Positions 56,423 through 64,000 of a DNA stretch of 64,000 nucleotides are shown here, one piece after another (positions within the stretch are counted from its first letter, which is position 1; every line of letters begins with the position of its first letter). The stretch comes from Candidatus Tumulicola sp. (GTDB lineage: Bacteria > Vulcanimicrobiota > Vulcanimicrobiia > Vulcanimicrobiales > Vulcanimicrobiaceae): assembly GCA_036490475.1 (NCBI GenBank), contig DASXDT010000005.1, positions 496,001-560,000 of the forward strand, in the 5' to 3' direction. Made by a program: the position numbers and the translations under genes. The notes beneath the pieces were generated by a model. That model made no database searches. It saw only the letters and a program-made list of their open reading frames with translations, and had not been told where the DNA came from.

Positions 56423-56949
56423 TCGAGCACCTCCACGGTGATGTCGTCGTTGGTGTAGATACAAATCTCGCCGGCGATTTCGAGGGCTTTGCGAGCGATC
56501 TCTTCGGCGCCGAGCGACGTGTTGCGCACTAATGCAGCGGCGGCCGCCTGTGCGTACGGGCCGCCGCTGCCGATCGCCGCGACGCCTTCGTCGGGCTCGA
56601 TCACGTCGCCGGTGCCGGACAGCAAAAACAAGTGATCGGCGTTTCCGACGAGCAGCAGCGCCTCCAGCCTCCGTAGCGCACGATCTTGCCGCCAATCTTT
56701 CGCCAACTCGACTGCCGCACGCGTTATGTCTTTATACTCGTTGAACGATTGTTCGAATTTTTCGAGCAGCGCGATGCCGTCTGCGGCCGAACCGGCAAAG
56801 CCGGCCACGACCTTGCCGCCGGAGATCTTGCGTACTTTGCGAGCCGTGTGTTTGACGATCGTCTTGTCGAGCGTTACTTGCCCGTCCCCGGCGATCGCCA
56901 GCCGGCCGTCCTTGCGAACGGCGATAATGGTAGTCGAGCGAATCCTCAT
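56419..56949 (-). CDS. hslV: ATP-dependent protease peptidase subunit HslV
   Basis: A 176-residue threonine protease. The mature N-terminus should be [21 protein letters not shown], after removal of MRIRS; Thr1 is the nucleophile. Lys and Gly residues of [18 protein letters not shown] are conserved. The ATG at 56949 is preferred. It overlaps hslU by 4 nt. The order topA - trmFO - hslV - hslU matches the Bacillus arrangement with xerC (codV) missing. Confidence 0.95.
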   Translation of the reverse strand: MRIRSTTIIAVRKDGRLAIAGDGQVTLDKTIVKHTARKVRKISGGKVVAGFAGSAADGIALLEKFEQSFNEYKDITRAAVELAKDWRQDRALRRLEALLLVGNADHLFLLSGTGDVIEPDEGVAAIGSGGPYAQAAAAALVRNTSLGAEEIARKALEIAGEICIYTNDDITVEVLE

Positions 56950-56984
56950 CGTAGCGTCAGTACCCCGGGTACGGCCGCCCGGTT

Positions 56985-58322
56985 TCACACCTGCAGCGAA
57001 CGAGCGAAGGCATCGAGCGCCGCCAGCGCCCGAATTGCCATCGCGCCACGCCGTTCGTTCTTCTCGCGGATCCGAACGTCGAGCGGCGGGAATTCTGCCC
57101 AGGTAACGTTGCTGGGTTGGAAATCGGGGCTGGCAGCGTTCTGCAAATGGGCCACTACCGCACCCAGTGCGGTTTCGCGAGGAACTTCGACCGGCCGCTT
57201 ACCCAGCACGCCCCGCGCGGCATGGATGCCCGCCATCGCACCGCACGCAGCCGCCTCGACGTATCCCTCGGCGCCGGTCACTTGGCCGGCCAGATACAAG
57301 CCCTCGACGCCGCGCAGCATCAATCGAGCGTCCAGCACGCGGGGCGCGTCGACGAACGTGTTGCGATGCATCACGCCGAGCCGCAACCATTCGGCTTTGG
57401 CCAAACCGGGAAGCTTGCCGAACGTCGCGCGCTGCGCGGGCCACGTCATGCGCGTCTGAAATCCGACCAAGTTGAATGCCGTGCCTTGCGCGTTCTCTTT
57501 GCGAAGTTGCACCACCGCATAGGGCGTGATCCCCGTCTGAGGATGGCGCAAACCAACCGGTTTGAGCGGACCGTACCGCAACGTCTCTTCCCCGCGGTCG
57601 GCCATCTCTTCGATCGGCAGACAGCCCTCGAAGTAGCGCGTCGAATCGCCGGCTTCGAAGTCTTTAGCCTGATGCCGCGGCGACGTCCGCAAATCGTTGA
57701 CGAGTTCTCGATAGGCGTCGCGGTCGAGCGGCAGGTTGAGATAGTCGTCGCCGTCGCCCTTCTCGTAGCGCGATTTGCGATAGCCGGCGCTTTCGTCGAT
57801 CGAGTCGGCGGCAACGATCGGCGCGGCCGCATCGAAATAGTGTAAGCGGCGCCCTTCGCCGGACGGCAGCGAACGCAGCACGGCGTCGATCGACGATAAC
57901 AGGTCGGCTCCCGGTAGCGGCCCGCACGCCACGATGGCCGGCCGCTGCGATGGAATTTCGTGCACTTCCTCGCGATGCAGATGGATGCGCGGATGATCGA
58001 CCAGCGCGCGTTCGACCGCCTGCGAGAATCGATCTCGATCCACCGCCAACGCCCCGCCGGCCGGAACGGCGGTTTCACGCGCCGACCGAACGACGATCGA
58101 ATCGAGCCGGAACAGCTCTTCTTTCAGCAAGCCGACGGCATTCTCGAGCGCGGCACCGCGCAATGAGTTGCTGCACACCAACTCGGCTAAACCGGCGGTG
58201 TGATGCGCCGGTCCGCTCGCATGTGGTCGCATCTCGTAGAGATCGACCTCGGCACCCTGTCGCGCCGCCTGCCACGCCGCTTCGCAGCCGGCTAAACCGC
58301 CTCCGACGACCGTGACGCGCAA
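56985..58322 (-). CDS. trmFO: FADH2/folate-dependent tRNA (uracil-54-C5) methyltransferase TrmFO
   Basis: A 445-residue flavoprotein forming ribothymidine 54 in tRNA with methylene-THF. The N-terminal dinucleotide motif is VTVVGGGLAGCEAAWQAARQG, followed by LYEMRPHASGPAHHT and ELVCSNSLRG (with the conserved Cys), and GQVTGAEGYVEAAACGAMAGIHAAR near the C-terminus. It starts at TTG 58322, 8 bp after the topA stop. Confidence 0.95.
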   Translation of the reverse strand: MRVTVVGGGLAGCEAAWQAARQGAEVDLYEMRPHASGPAHHTAGLAELVCSNSLRGAALENAVGLLKEELFRLDSIVVRSARETAVPAGGALAVDRDRFSQAVERALVDHPRIHLHREEVHEIPSQRPAIVACGPLPGADLLSSIDAVLRSLPSGEGRRLHYFDAAAPIVAADSIDESAGYRKSRYEKGDGDDYLNLPLDRDAYRELVNDLRTSPRHQAKDFEAGDSTRYFEGCLPIEEMADRGEETLRYGPLKPVGLRHPQTGITPYAVVQLRKENAQGTAFNLVGFQTRMTWPAQRATFGKLPGLAKAEWLRLGVMHRNTFVDAPRVLDARLMLRGVEGLYLAGQVTGAEGYVEAAACGAMAGIHAARGVLGKRPVEVPRETALGAVVAHLQNAASPDFQPSNVTWAEFPPLDVRIREKNERRGAMAIRALAALDAFARSLQV

Positions 58323-58330
58323 CGATTGCG

Positions 58331-60493
58331 TTAGGTCGACGCGAGTGCTGCTTCGTCGGACGACGCCGCGTCGTTCTGCACCTCGGCGACCTCATGCTCG
58401 CGCGAAGCCGCACATTCCAAGCGAACGTTGCCTCCACGCGACTTGGCGATGACGTACGAGCCGCACACCGGACAGCGCTGTGCAACGACCCGGTCCCACG
58501 AGACGAAATCGCAGTTTGGATAATTCGCGCAACCGTAGAACGTGCGACCCTTTTTCGAACGGCGTTCGAGAATTGCGCCGCCGTCTTTAGGACAAATGGC
58601 GCCCGTATCTTTGACGATCGGCTTGGTCGTCTTGCATTCTGGATAGCCAGAACACGAGATGAATTTGCCGAAGCGCCCGGTCTTGATGACCATCGGCTTG
58701 CCACAATTCGGACAGATCTCGTCGGTCGGCTCGTCACGCAGTTCCAAGCGGGGTAAGCGCTTCTCGGCGTTTTCCAGCTCCTCGGCGAACGGCGTGTAAA
58801 ACCCGCGCAACACGTCGACCCAGTTTTCGTTGCCCACCGCGACCTTGTCGAGATTGCCTTCCATCGACGCCGTGAAGTCGAGGTTGACGATATTGGGAAA
58901 GTGCTCGACCAGCAAGTCATTTACGGCCATACCGATCTCGGTTGGAACGAATCGACGCTCTTGTTGCGCGACGTACCCGCGCGCCGAAATCGTATCGACA
59001 ATGGTCGAGTAGGTCGAAGGCCGTCCGACGCCGTTGTCTTCGAGCGCTTTCACCAAGCTCGCCTCGGTGAAGCGCGGCGGCGGCTCGGTGAAGTGTTGCT
59101 TTGGCTCGACGCCGCGGCAATCGAGATCGTGCGCCTCGTGCAGGTCGGGAAGACGCGGACGCGCCTTCTCACCCTTGGAAGTCGCGTCGTCCATCGCGCG
59201 TTCGCCGCCCGCACTCGCATCCTCGTCGCGGCTCTCGCTGTAGACTCGCGTGAAGCCCGCGAACCGCATGATGGTGCCGGTCGCACGAAACGTGAAATGC
59301 GCGGCCGACACGTCGACAGCGGTCTGATCGAAAACAGCCGCCGACATTTGCGACGCGACGAATCGCTCCCAGATCATCGTATAGAGACGCAGCTCGTCGC
59401 GCTTGAGCGAGGCCGCGACGCGTTGCGGAGTGTGGAACACCGAGGTCGGGCGGATGGCTTCGTGAGCGTCCTGGGCGCCTTCGCGCACCTTGTGGCGCCG
59501 GCCGCCGTGGAACGCTTCGCCGTAGCTTTCGACGATGAACTCGCGGGCCGCATCGCGCGCTTGATCGCTGATGCGGGTCGAGTCGGTGCGCATGTAGGTG
59601 ATCAGTCCGACCGTGCCCTCGGAGCCGCCTAGATCGACCCCTTCATACAGACCTTGGGCGATCTGCATCGTGCGCCGCACGCGCACCTTCAGTTTCCGCG
59701 AGGCCTCTTGCTGCAGGGTAGAGGTTGTGAACGGGGGCGGAGCGTTTCGTTTGACTTCGCGCTTTCGAATAGCCGCGACGCGATACGCCGCGCCATCCAG
59801 CGCACGCATCACGGTATCGGCCTGTTCGGCCGTCGTGATATCGACTTTCTCGCCGCGTTCGGCGACGAGTTCGGCCGTGAACGGCATCTCCGGCGCTTCT
59901 GCGGTGGCGAGTTGCGCGGTCACCGTCCAATACTCGCGCGGTCGAAACGCTAAGATTTCACGTTCGCGATCGACGATCAGCTTGACCGCGACCGATTGCA
60001 CGCGGCCGGCCGACAGGCCGCCGCGAACCTTGGCCCACAGCAACGGCGATATCTTGTAGCCGACCAGCCGGTCGAGAATGCGCCGTGCCTGCTGTGCGTT
60101 GACGCGGTCCATATCGATGTGATGCGGGTTTTCGATCGCCGCGAGCGCGGCTTCTTTCGTGATCTCGTGCAGCTCGATGCGTTTCGGATCCTCGAGCTTC
60201 AATAGCTCGGCGAGATGCCACGCGATCGCTTCACCTTCGCGATCGGGGTCGGTCGCCAGATACACCGTTCCGGCCGATTTGGCAGCGCTCTTCAGCTCCT
60301 TGATGATGTCGCCCTTACCTTTAATCGTCAGGTAACGCGGCGCGAAGTCGCTGTCGACGTCCACGCCCAGCGTGCTCTTCGGCAGATCGCGGACGTGTCC
60401 GACGGACGCCTTGACCGTGAAGCGGTTCGGCAAGAATTTCTTGATCGTACGCGCTTTGGTCGGCGACTCGACGATAATCAGGGGCTTTTTCAC
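58331..60493 (-). CDS. topA: DNA topoisomerase I
   Basis: A 720-residue type IA topoisomerase relaxing negative supercoils. The Toprim domain has IVESPTKARTIKKFL and DPDREGEAIAWHL; the catalytic Tyr is in GLITYMRTDSTRIS (about residue 305). Three C-terminal zinc ribbons follow (CPNCGKPM, CPKDGGAI...CANYPNC, CPVCGSYV). The start is GTG 60493 with no ribosome site; a -10 box (TATACT) lies exactly 7 nt upstream, so the mRNA may be leaderless. Confidence 0.96.
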   Translation of the reverse strand: MKKPLIIVESPTKARTIKKFLPNRFTVKASVGHVRDLPKSTLGVDVDSDFAPRYLTIKGKGDIIKELKSAAKSAGTVYLATDPDREGEAIAWHLAELLKLEDPKRIELHEITKEAALAAIENPHHIDMDRVNAQQARRILDRLVGYKISPLLWAKVRGGLSAGRVQSVAVKLIVDREREILAFRPREYWTVTAQLATAEAPEMPFTAELVAERGEKVDITTAEQADTVMRALDGAAYRVAAIRKREVKRNAPPPFTTSTLQQEASRKLKVRVRRTMQIAQGLYEGVDLGGSEGTVGLITYMRTDSTRISDQARDAAREFIVESYGEAFHGGRRHKVREGAQDAHEAIRPTSVFHTPQRVAASLKRDELRLYTMIWERFVASQMSAAVFDQTAVDVSAAHFTFRATGTIMRFAGFTRVYSESRDEDASAGGERAMDDATSKGEKARPRLPDLHEAHDLDCRGVEPKQHFTEPPPRFTEASLVKALEDNGVGRPSTYSTIVDTISARGYVAQQERRFVPTEIGMAVNDLLVEHFPNIVNLDFTASMEGNLDKVAVGNENWVDVLRGFYTPFAEELENAEKRLPRLELRDEPTDEICPNCGKPMVIKTGRFGKFISCSGYPECKTTKPIVKDTGAICPKDGGAILERRSKKGRTFYGCANYPNCDFVSWDRVVAQRCPVCGSYVIAKSRGGNVRLECAASREHEVAEVQNDAASSDEAALAST

Positions 60494-60500
60494 GGGGCTT

Positions 60501-60530
60501 AGTATACCGCCGCGGTCAACATCCCGGCAA
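60501..60530 (-). promoter_or_regulatory. topA promoter, possibly giving a leaderless mRNA
   Basis: On the minus strand, TTGCCG (60530-60525), 18 bp, then TATACT (60506-60501), then 7 nt (AAGCCCC) to the GTG start. Spacing of the -10 to the start codon equals that of leaderless genes, and there is no Shine-Dalgarno sequence. Confidence 0.5.
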
Positions 60531-60533
60531 ATG

Positions 60534-60556
60534 GAATCGCGCGCGGCGCGCGATTC
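60534..60556. repeat. 23-bp CG-rich palindrome upstream of topA
   Basis: GAATCGCGCGC and GCGCGCGATTC flank a single central G. The arms are alternating C and G. It lies directly upstream of the topA -35 box and of the divergent histone-like gene's promoter. Confidence 0.6.
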
Positions 60557-60591
60557 GCATGCGTATCACACACGTGAACGCGCACGCGAAT

Positions 60592-60620
60592 TTGCATGAT
60601 TGCGTAAAATCCTCTATGAT
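60592..60620 (+). promoter_or_regulatory. Sigma70-like promoter of the GRKK-repeat gene
   Basis: TTGCAT (60592-60597) and TATGAT (60615-60620) are separated by 17 bp; the -10 box matches the consensus in five of six positions. The start codon is 71 bp downstream. Confidence 0.6.
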
Positions 60621-60690
60621 GCGCTCAAAGCGCCGAACTGAGCGCTGTCCAAAATAACGCTTGTCGTCCCTTGAGGGCGAGGAGGAATGA

Positions 60691-61182
60691 ATGGACTCCG
60701 ATACCATCTTGAATGGCGGAACGATCGCCGACGAACGGCCCCGCCGCAAGACGCGCCGCAAAGGCGCTGGCCGAAAAAAAGCGGCTGCGACGAACGGACG
60801 CAAGAAAACCGCCGGTCGTAAAAAAGCCGCGCCGGGACGCAAGAAAGCGACCGCCGGACGCAAGAAAGCCACCGGACGTAAGAAAACCGCCGGACGCAAA
60901 AAGGCCACCGGACGTAAAAAAACCGCCGGACGTAAGAAGGCCACCGGACGTAAGAAAACTGCCGGACGCAAAAAGACCGCCGGACGTAAAAAGACCGCTG
61001 GACGCAAGAAAGCCGGCGGACGTAAGAAGGCCACCGGACGCAAGAAAACGGCCGGACGTAAAAAGGCCACCGGACGTAAGAAAACCGCCGGACGCAAGAA
61101 AGCCACGACGGGACGTAAGAAAGCCACGGGACGTAAGAAGACCGTTGGCCGCAAAAAGGGCGGACGTAAGAAAGCCGCTTAA
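60691..61182 (+). CDS. Lys/Arg-rich GRKK-repeat histone-like protein
   Basis: A 163-residue, extremely basic protein. After about 26 residues (MDSDTILNGGTIADERPRRK...) come 22 units of GRKK spaced by two or three small residues (TA, AT, AAP, ATA), as in GRKKATGRKKTA. It contains no aromatic residue and, after the start, almost no acid. It resembles histone H1-like or HU-tail DNA-binding proteins and probably coats or condenses DNA. GGAGG lies 5 nt before the ATG. It has its own promoter and terminator and is divergent from topA. Confidence 0.85.
   Translation: MDSDTILNGGTIADERPRRKTRRKGAGRKKAAATNGRKKTAGRKKAAPGRKKATAGRKKATGRKKTAGRKKATGRKKTAGRKKATGRKKTAGRKKTAGRKKTAGRKKAGGRKKATGRKKTAGRKKATGRKKTAGRKKATTGRKKATGRKKTVGRKKGGRKKAA
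60765..61180 (+). repeat. Tandem 18-bp-type repeats coding GRKK units
   Basis: Imperfect copies of a unit like GGACGTAAGAAGGCCACC follow each other through the gene. The units differ mainly at synonymous sites (GGACGT/GGACGC, AAGAAA/AAAAAG), which suggests expansion followed by drift. Confidence 0.8.
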
Positions 61183-61209
61183 CGGTTCGCCGATTTTGGC
61201 GTAAAACAC

Positions 61210-61239
61210 GAGCGGCCGCTCTCGCGGCCGCTCATTTTA
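61210..61239 (+). terminator. Terminator of the GRKK-repeat gene
   Basis: A 9-bp stem (GAGCGGCCG / CGGCCGCTC, 6-nt loop) followed by ATTTTAATT on the plus strand, between this gene and the convergent oppF. Confidence 0.7.
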
Positions 61240-61255
61240 ATTCTCGAGGCGGCGT

Positions 61256-62281
61256 TTACACCGAAACGACGACTGGGCCACCGGCGAGATCGGGCGCGCG
61301 TCCGTCGTGTTCGGCAACCCAATGACACGCCGCAAAATGACCGGCCGAATATTCCACCAACGGCGGCTCTTCGATCGTGCATCGCTCGAACGCGACCGGG
61401 CAACGCGTATGAAACCGGCAACCCGACGGCGGGCTCACGGGCGACGGAATATCACCCGTTAAGACGATGCGTTTGCGCCGCCGCTCTGCCACCGGATCGG
61501 GAATCGGAATCGCCGACAACAAGGCCTGCGTGTACGGGTGCAGCGGGTTGACGTAGAGCGCATCGCTCGCTGCCCGCTCGACGATCTTACCGACGTACAT
61601 CACGGCGACCCGGTCCGAAATATGCCGCACCACCGAAAGGTCGTGCGCGATGAACAAATAGGTTAGGCTGAACTGCTCTTGCAGATCCTCCAGCAGGTTG
61701 ATGACCTGCGCCTGGATCGAAACGTCGAGGGCCGAAACCGGCTCGTCGCACACGATGAACTTCGGATCGACCGCCAAGGCGCGCGCGATGCCGACGCGCT
61801 GGCGCTGTCCGCCCGAAAACTCGTGCGGGTACCGGTTGACGTGATAGGGGCGCAAGCCGACGCGTTTGACCAGGTCTTGCACGCGGTCTTGCACGTCTTT
61901 TCCGCGAGCGATCCCGTGGATCCGAATCGGTTCGGCGATGATCTCGCCGATCGTCATGCGCGGATTGAGGGAAGCGAACGGATCTTGAAAGATGATCTGG
62001 ACGTCGCCCCGCAATTCCCGAAGCTGGGTCCGGTTCATTGCCACGACATCGCGGCCTTCGAACCGAATCTTGCCTTTCGTTTCGGCCAACAAGCGCAGCA
62101 ACAACCGGCCGACGGTCGTCTTGCCCGAGCCGGACTCGCCGACTAAGCCGAGCGTCTCACCGCGCTCGATCGAGAAGCTGACGCCGTCGACGGCTTTGAC
62201 GTCCGCGACGTGCCGCGACAGCAGGCCGGCGTGAATCGGAAAATATTTATACAGATCTTCGACTTCGACGAGCGCACTCAC
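61256..62281 (-). CDS. oppF: Oligopeptide/dipeptide ABC transporter ATPase, OppF-type
   Basis: A 341-residue ABC ATPase: Walker [15 protein letters not shown], signature [15 protein letters not shown], Walker [15 protein letters not shown], and the C-terminal oligopeptide-transporter segment ([36 protein letters not shown] with the cysteines typical of these subunits). It pairs with OppD to power peptide uptake. Its GTG overlaps the oppD stop by 4 nt. Confidence 0.94.
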   Translation of the reverse strand: MSALVEVEDLYKYFPIHAGLLSRHVADVKAVDGVSFSIERGETLGLVGESGSGKTTVGRLLLRLLAETKGKIRFEGRDVVAMNRTQLRELRGDVQIIFQDPFASLNPRMTIGEIIAEPIRIHGIARGKDVQDRVQDLVKRVGLRPYHVNRYPHEFSGGQRQRVGIARALAVDPKFIVCDEPVSALDVSIQAQVINLLEDLQEQFSLTYLFIAHDLSVVRHISDRVAVMYVGKIVERAASDALYVNPLHPYTQALLSAIPIPDPVAERRRKRIVLTGDIPSPVSPPSGCRFHTRCPVAFERCTIEEPPLVEYSAGHFAACHWVAEHDGRAPDLAGGPVVVSV

Positions 62282-63309
62282 GGCGTCGGCACCACCGGAG
62301 CGGTTTCAACCTCGATCGGCCGCTGCGATTCCGCACGTTTGTCGTACAGAAAGCAACGGGCGATGTGGCCTTCACCGAAATCGTACAGCGGAACCGGTTC
62401 GTCGCACATCGGCATCCGGTACTCGCAGCGGGGTGCAAAGACGCAGCCCTTTGGAAGGTTGAGCAAGTTCGGCGGCTGGCCTTTGATCGGCTCTAAACGG
62501 CGCGGATTGCTTTCGTCCAGACGCGGCAACGAAGCCAGCAGCCCTTGGGTGTACGGCATGCGCGGACGGCCGAAGATTTGCTCGGCGGAGCCGTACTCGA
62601 CCAAGTTTCCGCCGTACATCACGAGCACGTTACGGCAGACTTCGGCGACCACGCCGAGATCGTGCGTGATCATCAGAATCGCCGCGCCGGTCTCGCGCTG
62701 CAGCTCGTTCATCAGCTCGAGCACTTGGGCCTGAATGGTGACGTCGAGCGCGGTCGTCGGTTCGTCGGCGATCAGCAGCTTGGGGCTGCACGACAACGCC
62801 ATCGCGATCATCACGCGTTGGCGCATGCCGCCGGAAAACTGGTGCGGATAGTCGTTGAGCCGTTTTTCGGGCGCCGGAATGCGAACTTTCTTGAGCATCT
62901 CGACGGTGCGATCGCGGGCGTCACGCTGATTCAATCCTAAATGCAGCCGGATCGCTTCTGCGATCTGCTCGCCGATCGTCAACACTGGATTGAGCGACGT
63001 CATCGGATCCTGGAAGATCATCGCGGCTTTATGTCCGCGGATCTTCCGCATCTCGGATTCGCTTAACGAGGGCAACGACTGACCGTCGAACACGATGCGG
63101 TCGGCGGTAACGGTCGAACTCTTGGGAAGCAGCCGCATGATGGAAAGTGCGGTAACGGATTTTCCAGATCCGGACTCGCCCACGATACCGAGCGTTTCGC
63201 CGGCTTGCAGCGTAAACGACAGTCCGTTAACGGCGGTTACGGGGCCGTCTTCGGTTCGAAAAACCGTACGTAGATTGGAGACTTCGAGCAGCGGCGCCGC
63301 GTCGGGCAC
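62278..63309 (-). CDS. oppD: Oligopeptide/dipeptide ABC transporter ATPase, OppD-type
   Basis: A 343-residue ABC ATPase: Walker [15 protein letters not shown], signature [15 protein letters not shown], Walker [15 protein letters not shown], and the C-terminal motif [15 protein letters not shown] then [17 protein letters not shown]. The start is GTG 63309, 15 bp after the secG stop. Permease and binding-protein genes are not within the window and may lie elsewhere. Confidence 0.94.
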   Translation of the reverse strand: MPDAAPLLEVSNLRTVFRTEDGPVTAVNGLSFTLQAGETLGIVGESGSGKSVTALSIMRLLPKSSTVTADRIVFDGQSLPSLSESEMRKIRGHKAAMIFQDPMTSLNPVLTIGEQIAEAIRLHLGLNQRDARDRTVEMLKKVRIPAPEKRLNDYPHQFSGGMRQRVMIAMALSCSPKLLIADEPTTALDVTIQAQVLELMNELQRETGAAILMITHDLGVVAEVCRNVLVMYGGNLVEYGSAEQIFGRPRMPYTQGLLASLPRLDESNPRRLEPIKGQPPNLLNLPKGCVFAPRCEYRMPMCDEPVPLYDFGEGHIARCFLYDKRAESQRPIEVETAPVVPTP

Positions 63310-63324
63310 GCGAGCAGTGCTTCC

Positions 63325-63702
63325 TTAGATTCCGGTCAGCGCGAGGACGAACGCGGTCACGACGAACGCGACCGCGACGCCTCCGGTCAGTCGTTTGAGC
63401 TGTTCCTCGGCGCCGAGCCGTCCGCGATAGGCCGACTCAACCCGGCCGCCAATCGTTCCGCTCAAGCCCTCTTGCTTCGTCGTTTGGACGGCGAGCAATG
63501 CGACCAGTCCAACCGCTGCGACCATGAAAATCCCGGCCACTGTGTGGGTTAACCACGGCGCGTGCAACGCGATGTACGTGTGCGGGATGATCGCGGGCGG
63601 AGCAGCTTGTTGCGCCAGCTGTTGCTGCAGGGACGCGGGCAGCGTGGCCGGCGTTTTGGGAATAGGGGCGGCACCCGCCGCCGCGAGGATCAGGGAAATC
63701 AC
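63325..63702 (-). CDS. secG: Preprotein translocase subunit SecG, N-terminally extended
   Basis: The C-terminal 75 residues are SecG: one helix (VAGIFMVAAVGLVALLAVQ), the loop KQEGLSGTIGGRVESAYRGRLGAEEQLKRLT, and a second helix (GVAVAFVVTAFVLALTG). About 50 extra residues precede it: a short hydrophobic run (VISLILAAAGAAP) and a Pro/Gln/Ala-rich linker. The GTG at 63702 is a plausible start. SecG assists SecYE in protein export. It heads the secG-oppD-oppF set. Confidence 0.88.
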   Translation of the reverse strand: MISLILAAAGAAPIPKTPATLPASLQQQLAQQAAPPAIIPHTYIALHAPWLTHTVAGIFMVAAVGLVALLAVQTTKQEGLSGTIGGRVESAYRGRLGAEEQLKRLTGGVAVAFVVTAFVLALTGI

Positions 63703-63779
63703 CGGGTCGATTGTACGACCGACACCGCTTGGCGGCCTGCCGCGCAGGATTGGCGGGGCGCCGGACGTTAGTAGCAACG

Positions 63780-64000
63780 GTGCTAGAGCCAAGCGCGCCG
63801 GTCGTCGCGCTACGCGGACGCCGGGTCTGGCGCGACCTGGCGCGCATCCTATCGACGATCTTCAACCCATTCCTCACGGCGTTGGCTCTGTTCGTCATCC
63901 TCGCCGATACCAACGCGCCCGACACCTTCGAATTCTGGCGCTTGCTCTTCTTATCGACGTTCTTCACGTCGATCGGTCCGATGTTGTACGTCTTCTGGCT
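63780..64000 (+). CDS. Membrane protein, N-terminal fragment (PAP2-like?)
   Basis: The frame runs open from GTG 63780 to the end of the window (73 codons). After a short basic N-terminus (RGRRVWRDLARIL) come two membrane helices (FNPFLTALALFVILAD and LLFLSTFFTSIGPMLYVFW). This start resembles small integral membrane phosphatases of the PAP2 type, but no catalytic motif is within reach. Divergent from secG. Confidence 0.5.
   Translation, partial: MLEPSAPVVALRGRRVWRDLARILSTIFNPFLTALALFVILADTNAPDTFEFWRLLFLSTFFTSIGPMLYVFW

Noticed and set aside
54371-56458. A 695-residue plus-strand frame opposite hslU
   Set aside because: It is a GC-driven shadow of hslU, def and the lipoprotein region; it has no recognisable domain, while the minus strand encodes clear HslU motifs.
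60516-61209. Long antisense and alternate-frame reading frames (RPVAFLRPAVF-type, GGFLTSGGLF-type, RKPPDVRKPPDA-type) over the GRKK gene
   Set aside because: They arise because the tandem repeat has no stops in other frames. Only the GRKK frame has a ribosome site, promoter and terminator.

Overview
The window is a gene-dense stretch of a GC-rich bacterial chromosome. TolC, LolA-like and lipoprotein genes point to a diderm cell. The mix of markers (Tal-Pgi fusion with OpcA, TrmFO beside TopA and HslVU, an FhaA/FhaB/PP2C/RodA cluster, many small exported lipoproteins) fits a deep-branching Terrabacteria-type lineage such as Candidatus Eremiobacterota (WPS-2). That placement is an inference from gene content. 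I saw no rRNA, tRNA, CRISPR array, insertion sequence or prophage.

Layout. 1-9.06 kb (+): oxidative pentose phosphate operon tkt (5' end missing) - tal/pgi fusion - zwf - opcA - pgl, then proline dehydrogenase and a DapA-superfamily lyase/aldolase. 9.07-15.4 kb (-): a translationally coupled operon STAS - LolA-like - TetR - EmrA - EmrB - TolC, preceded by a promoter flanked by two palindromes. 15.5-19.6 kb: a class A beta-lactamase-like hydrolase without signal peptide, an S53 (kumamolisin-type) protease and small proteins. 19.6-24.4 kb (-): the large helicase Lhr and a HAD phosphatase. 24.5-27.5 kb (-): two propeller-like lipoproteins and a VOC protein. 27.5-29.4 kb (-): a PPi-type phosphofructokinase and a HAD hydrolase. 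29.5-34.8 kb (+): a multicopper oxidase fused to a ZIP metal transporter, a MalT/LuxR-type ATPase regulator, a tiny hydrophobic peptide and a degenerate HD-GYP protein.

34.9-41.2 kb holds small exported proteins, a phosphoesterase lipoprotein, a frameshifted lipoprotein pseudogene, an AlkB-like dioxygenase, a FecR-like protein and a Tat-exported HiPIP. 41.2-46.2 kb (-) is a beta-oxidation module (thiolase, FadB/J-type enzyme, acyl-CoA dehydrogenase). 46.3-48.3 kb is a divergent pair, lipoprotein and HExxH peptidase, around AT-rich Fur-like motifs. 48.2-60.5 kb (-) is a long housekeeping run: topA - trmFO - hslV - hslU - lipoprotein - def - fmt - rsmB - fhaA - fhaB - PP2C-like - rodA/ftsW - cytochrome c. 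60.7-61.2 kb (+) encodes a GRKK-repeat histone-like protein. The window ends with oppF, oppD and secG (-) and the start of a membrane protein (+).

Most striking: the oxidase-ZIP fusion, the palindromic operator pair ahead of the efflux operon, the GRKK protein, the regulator/small peptide/degenerate HD-GYP trio, and the apparent use of non-standard start codons (fmt at ATT).
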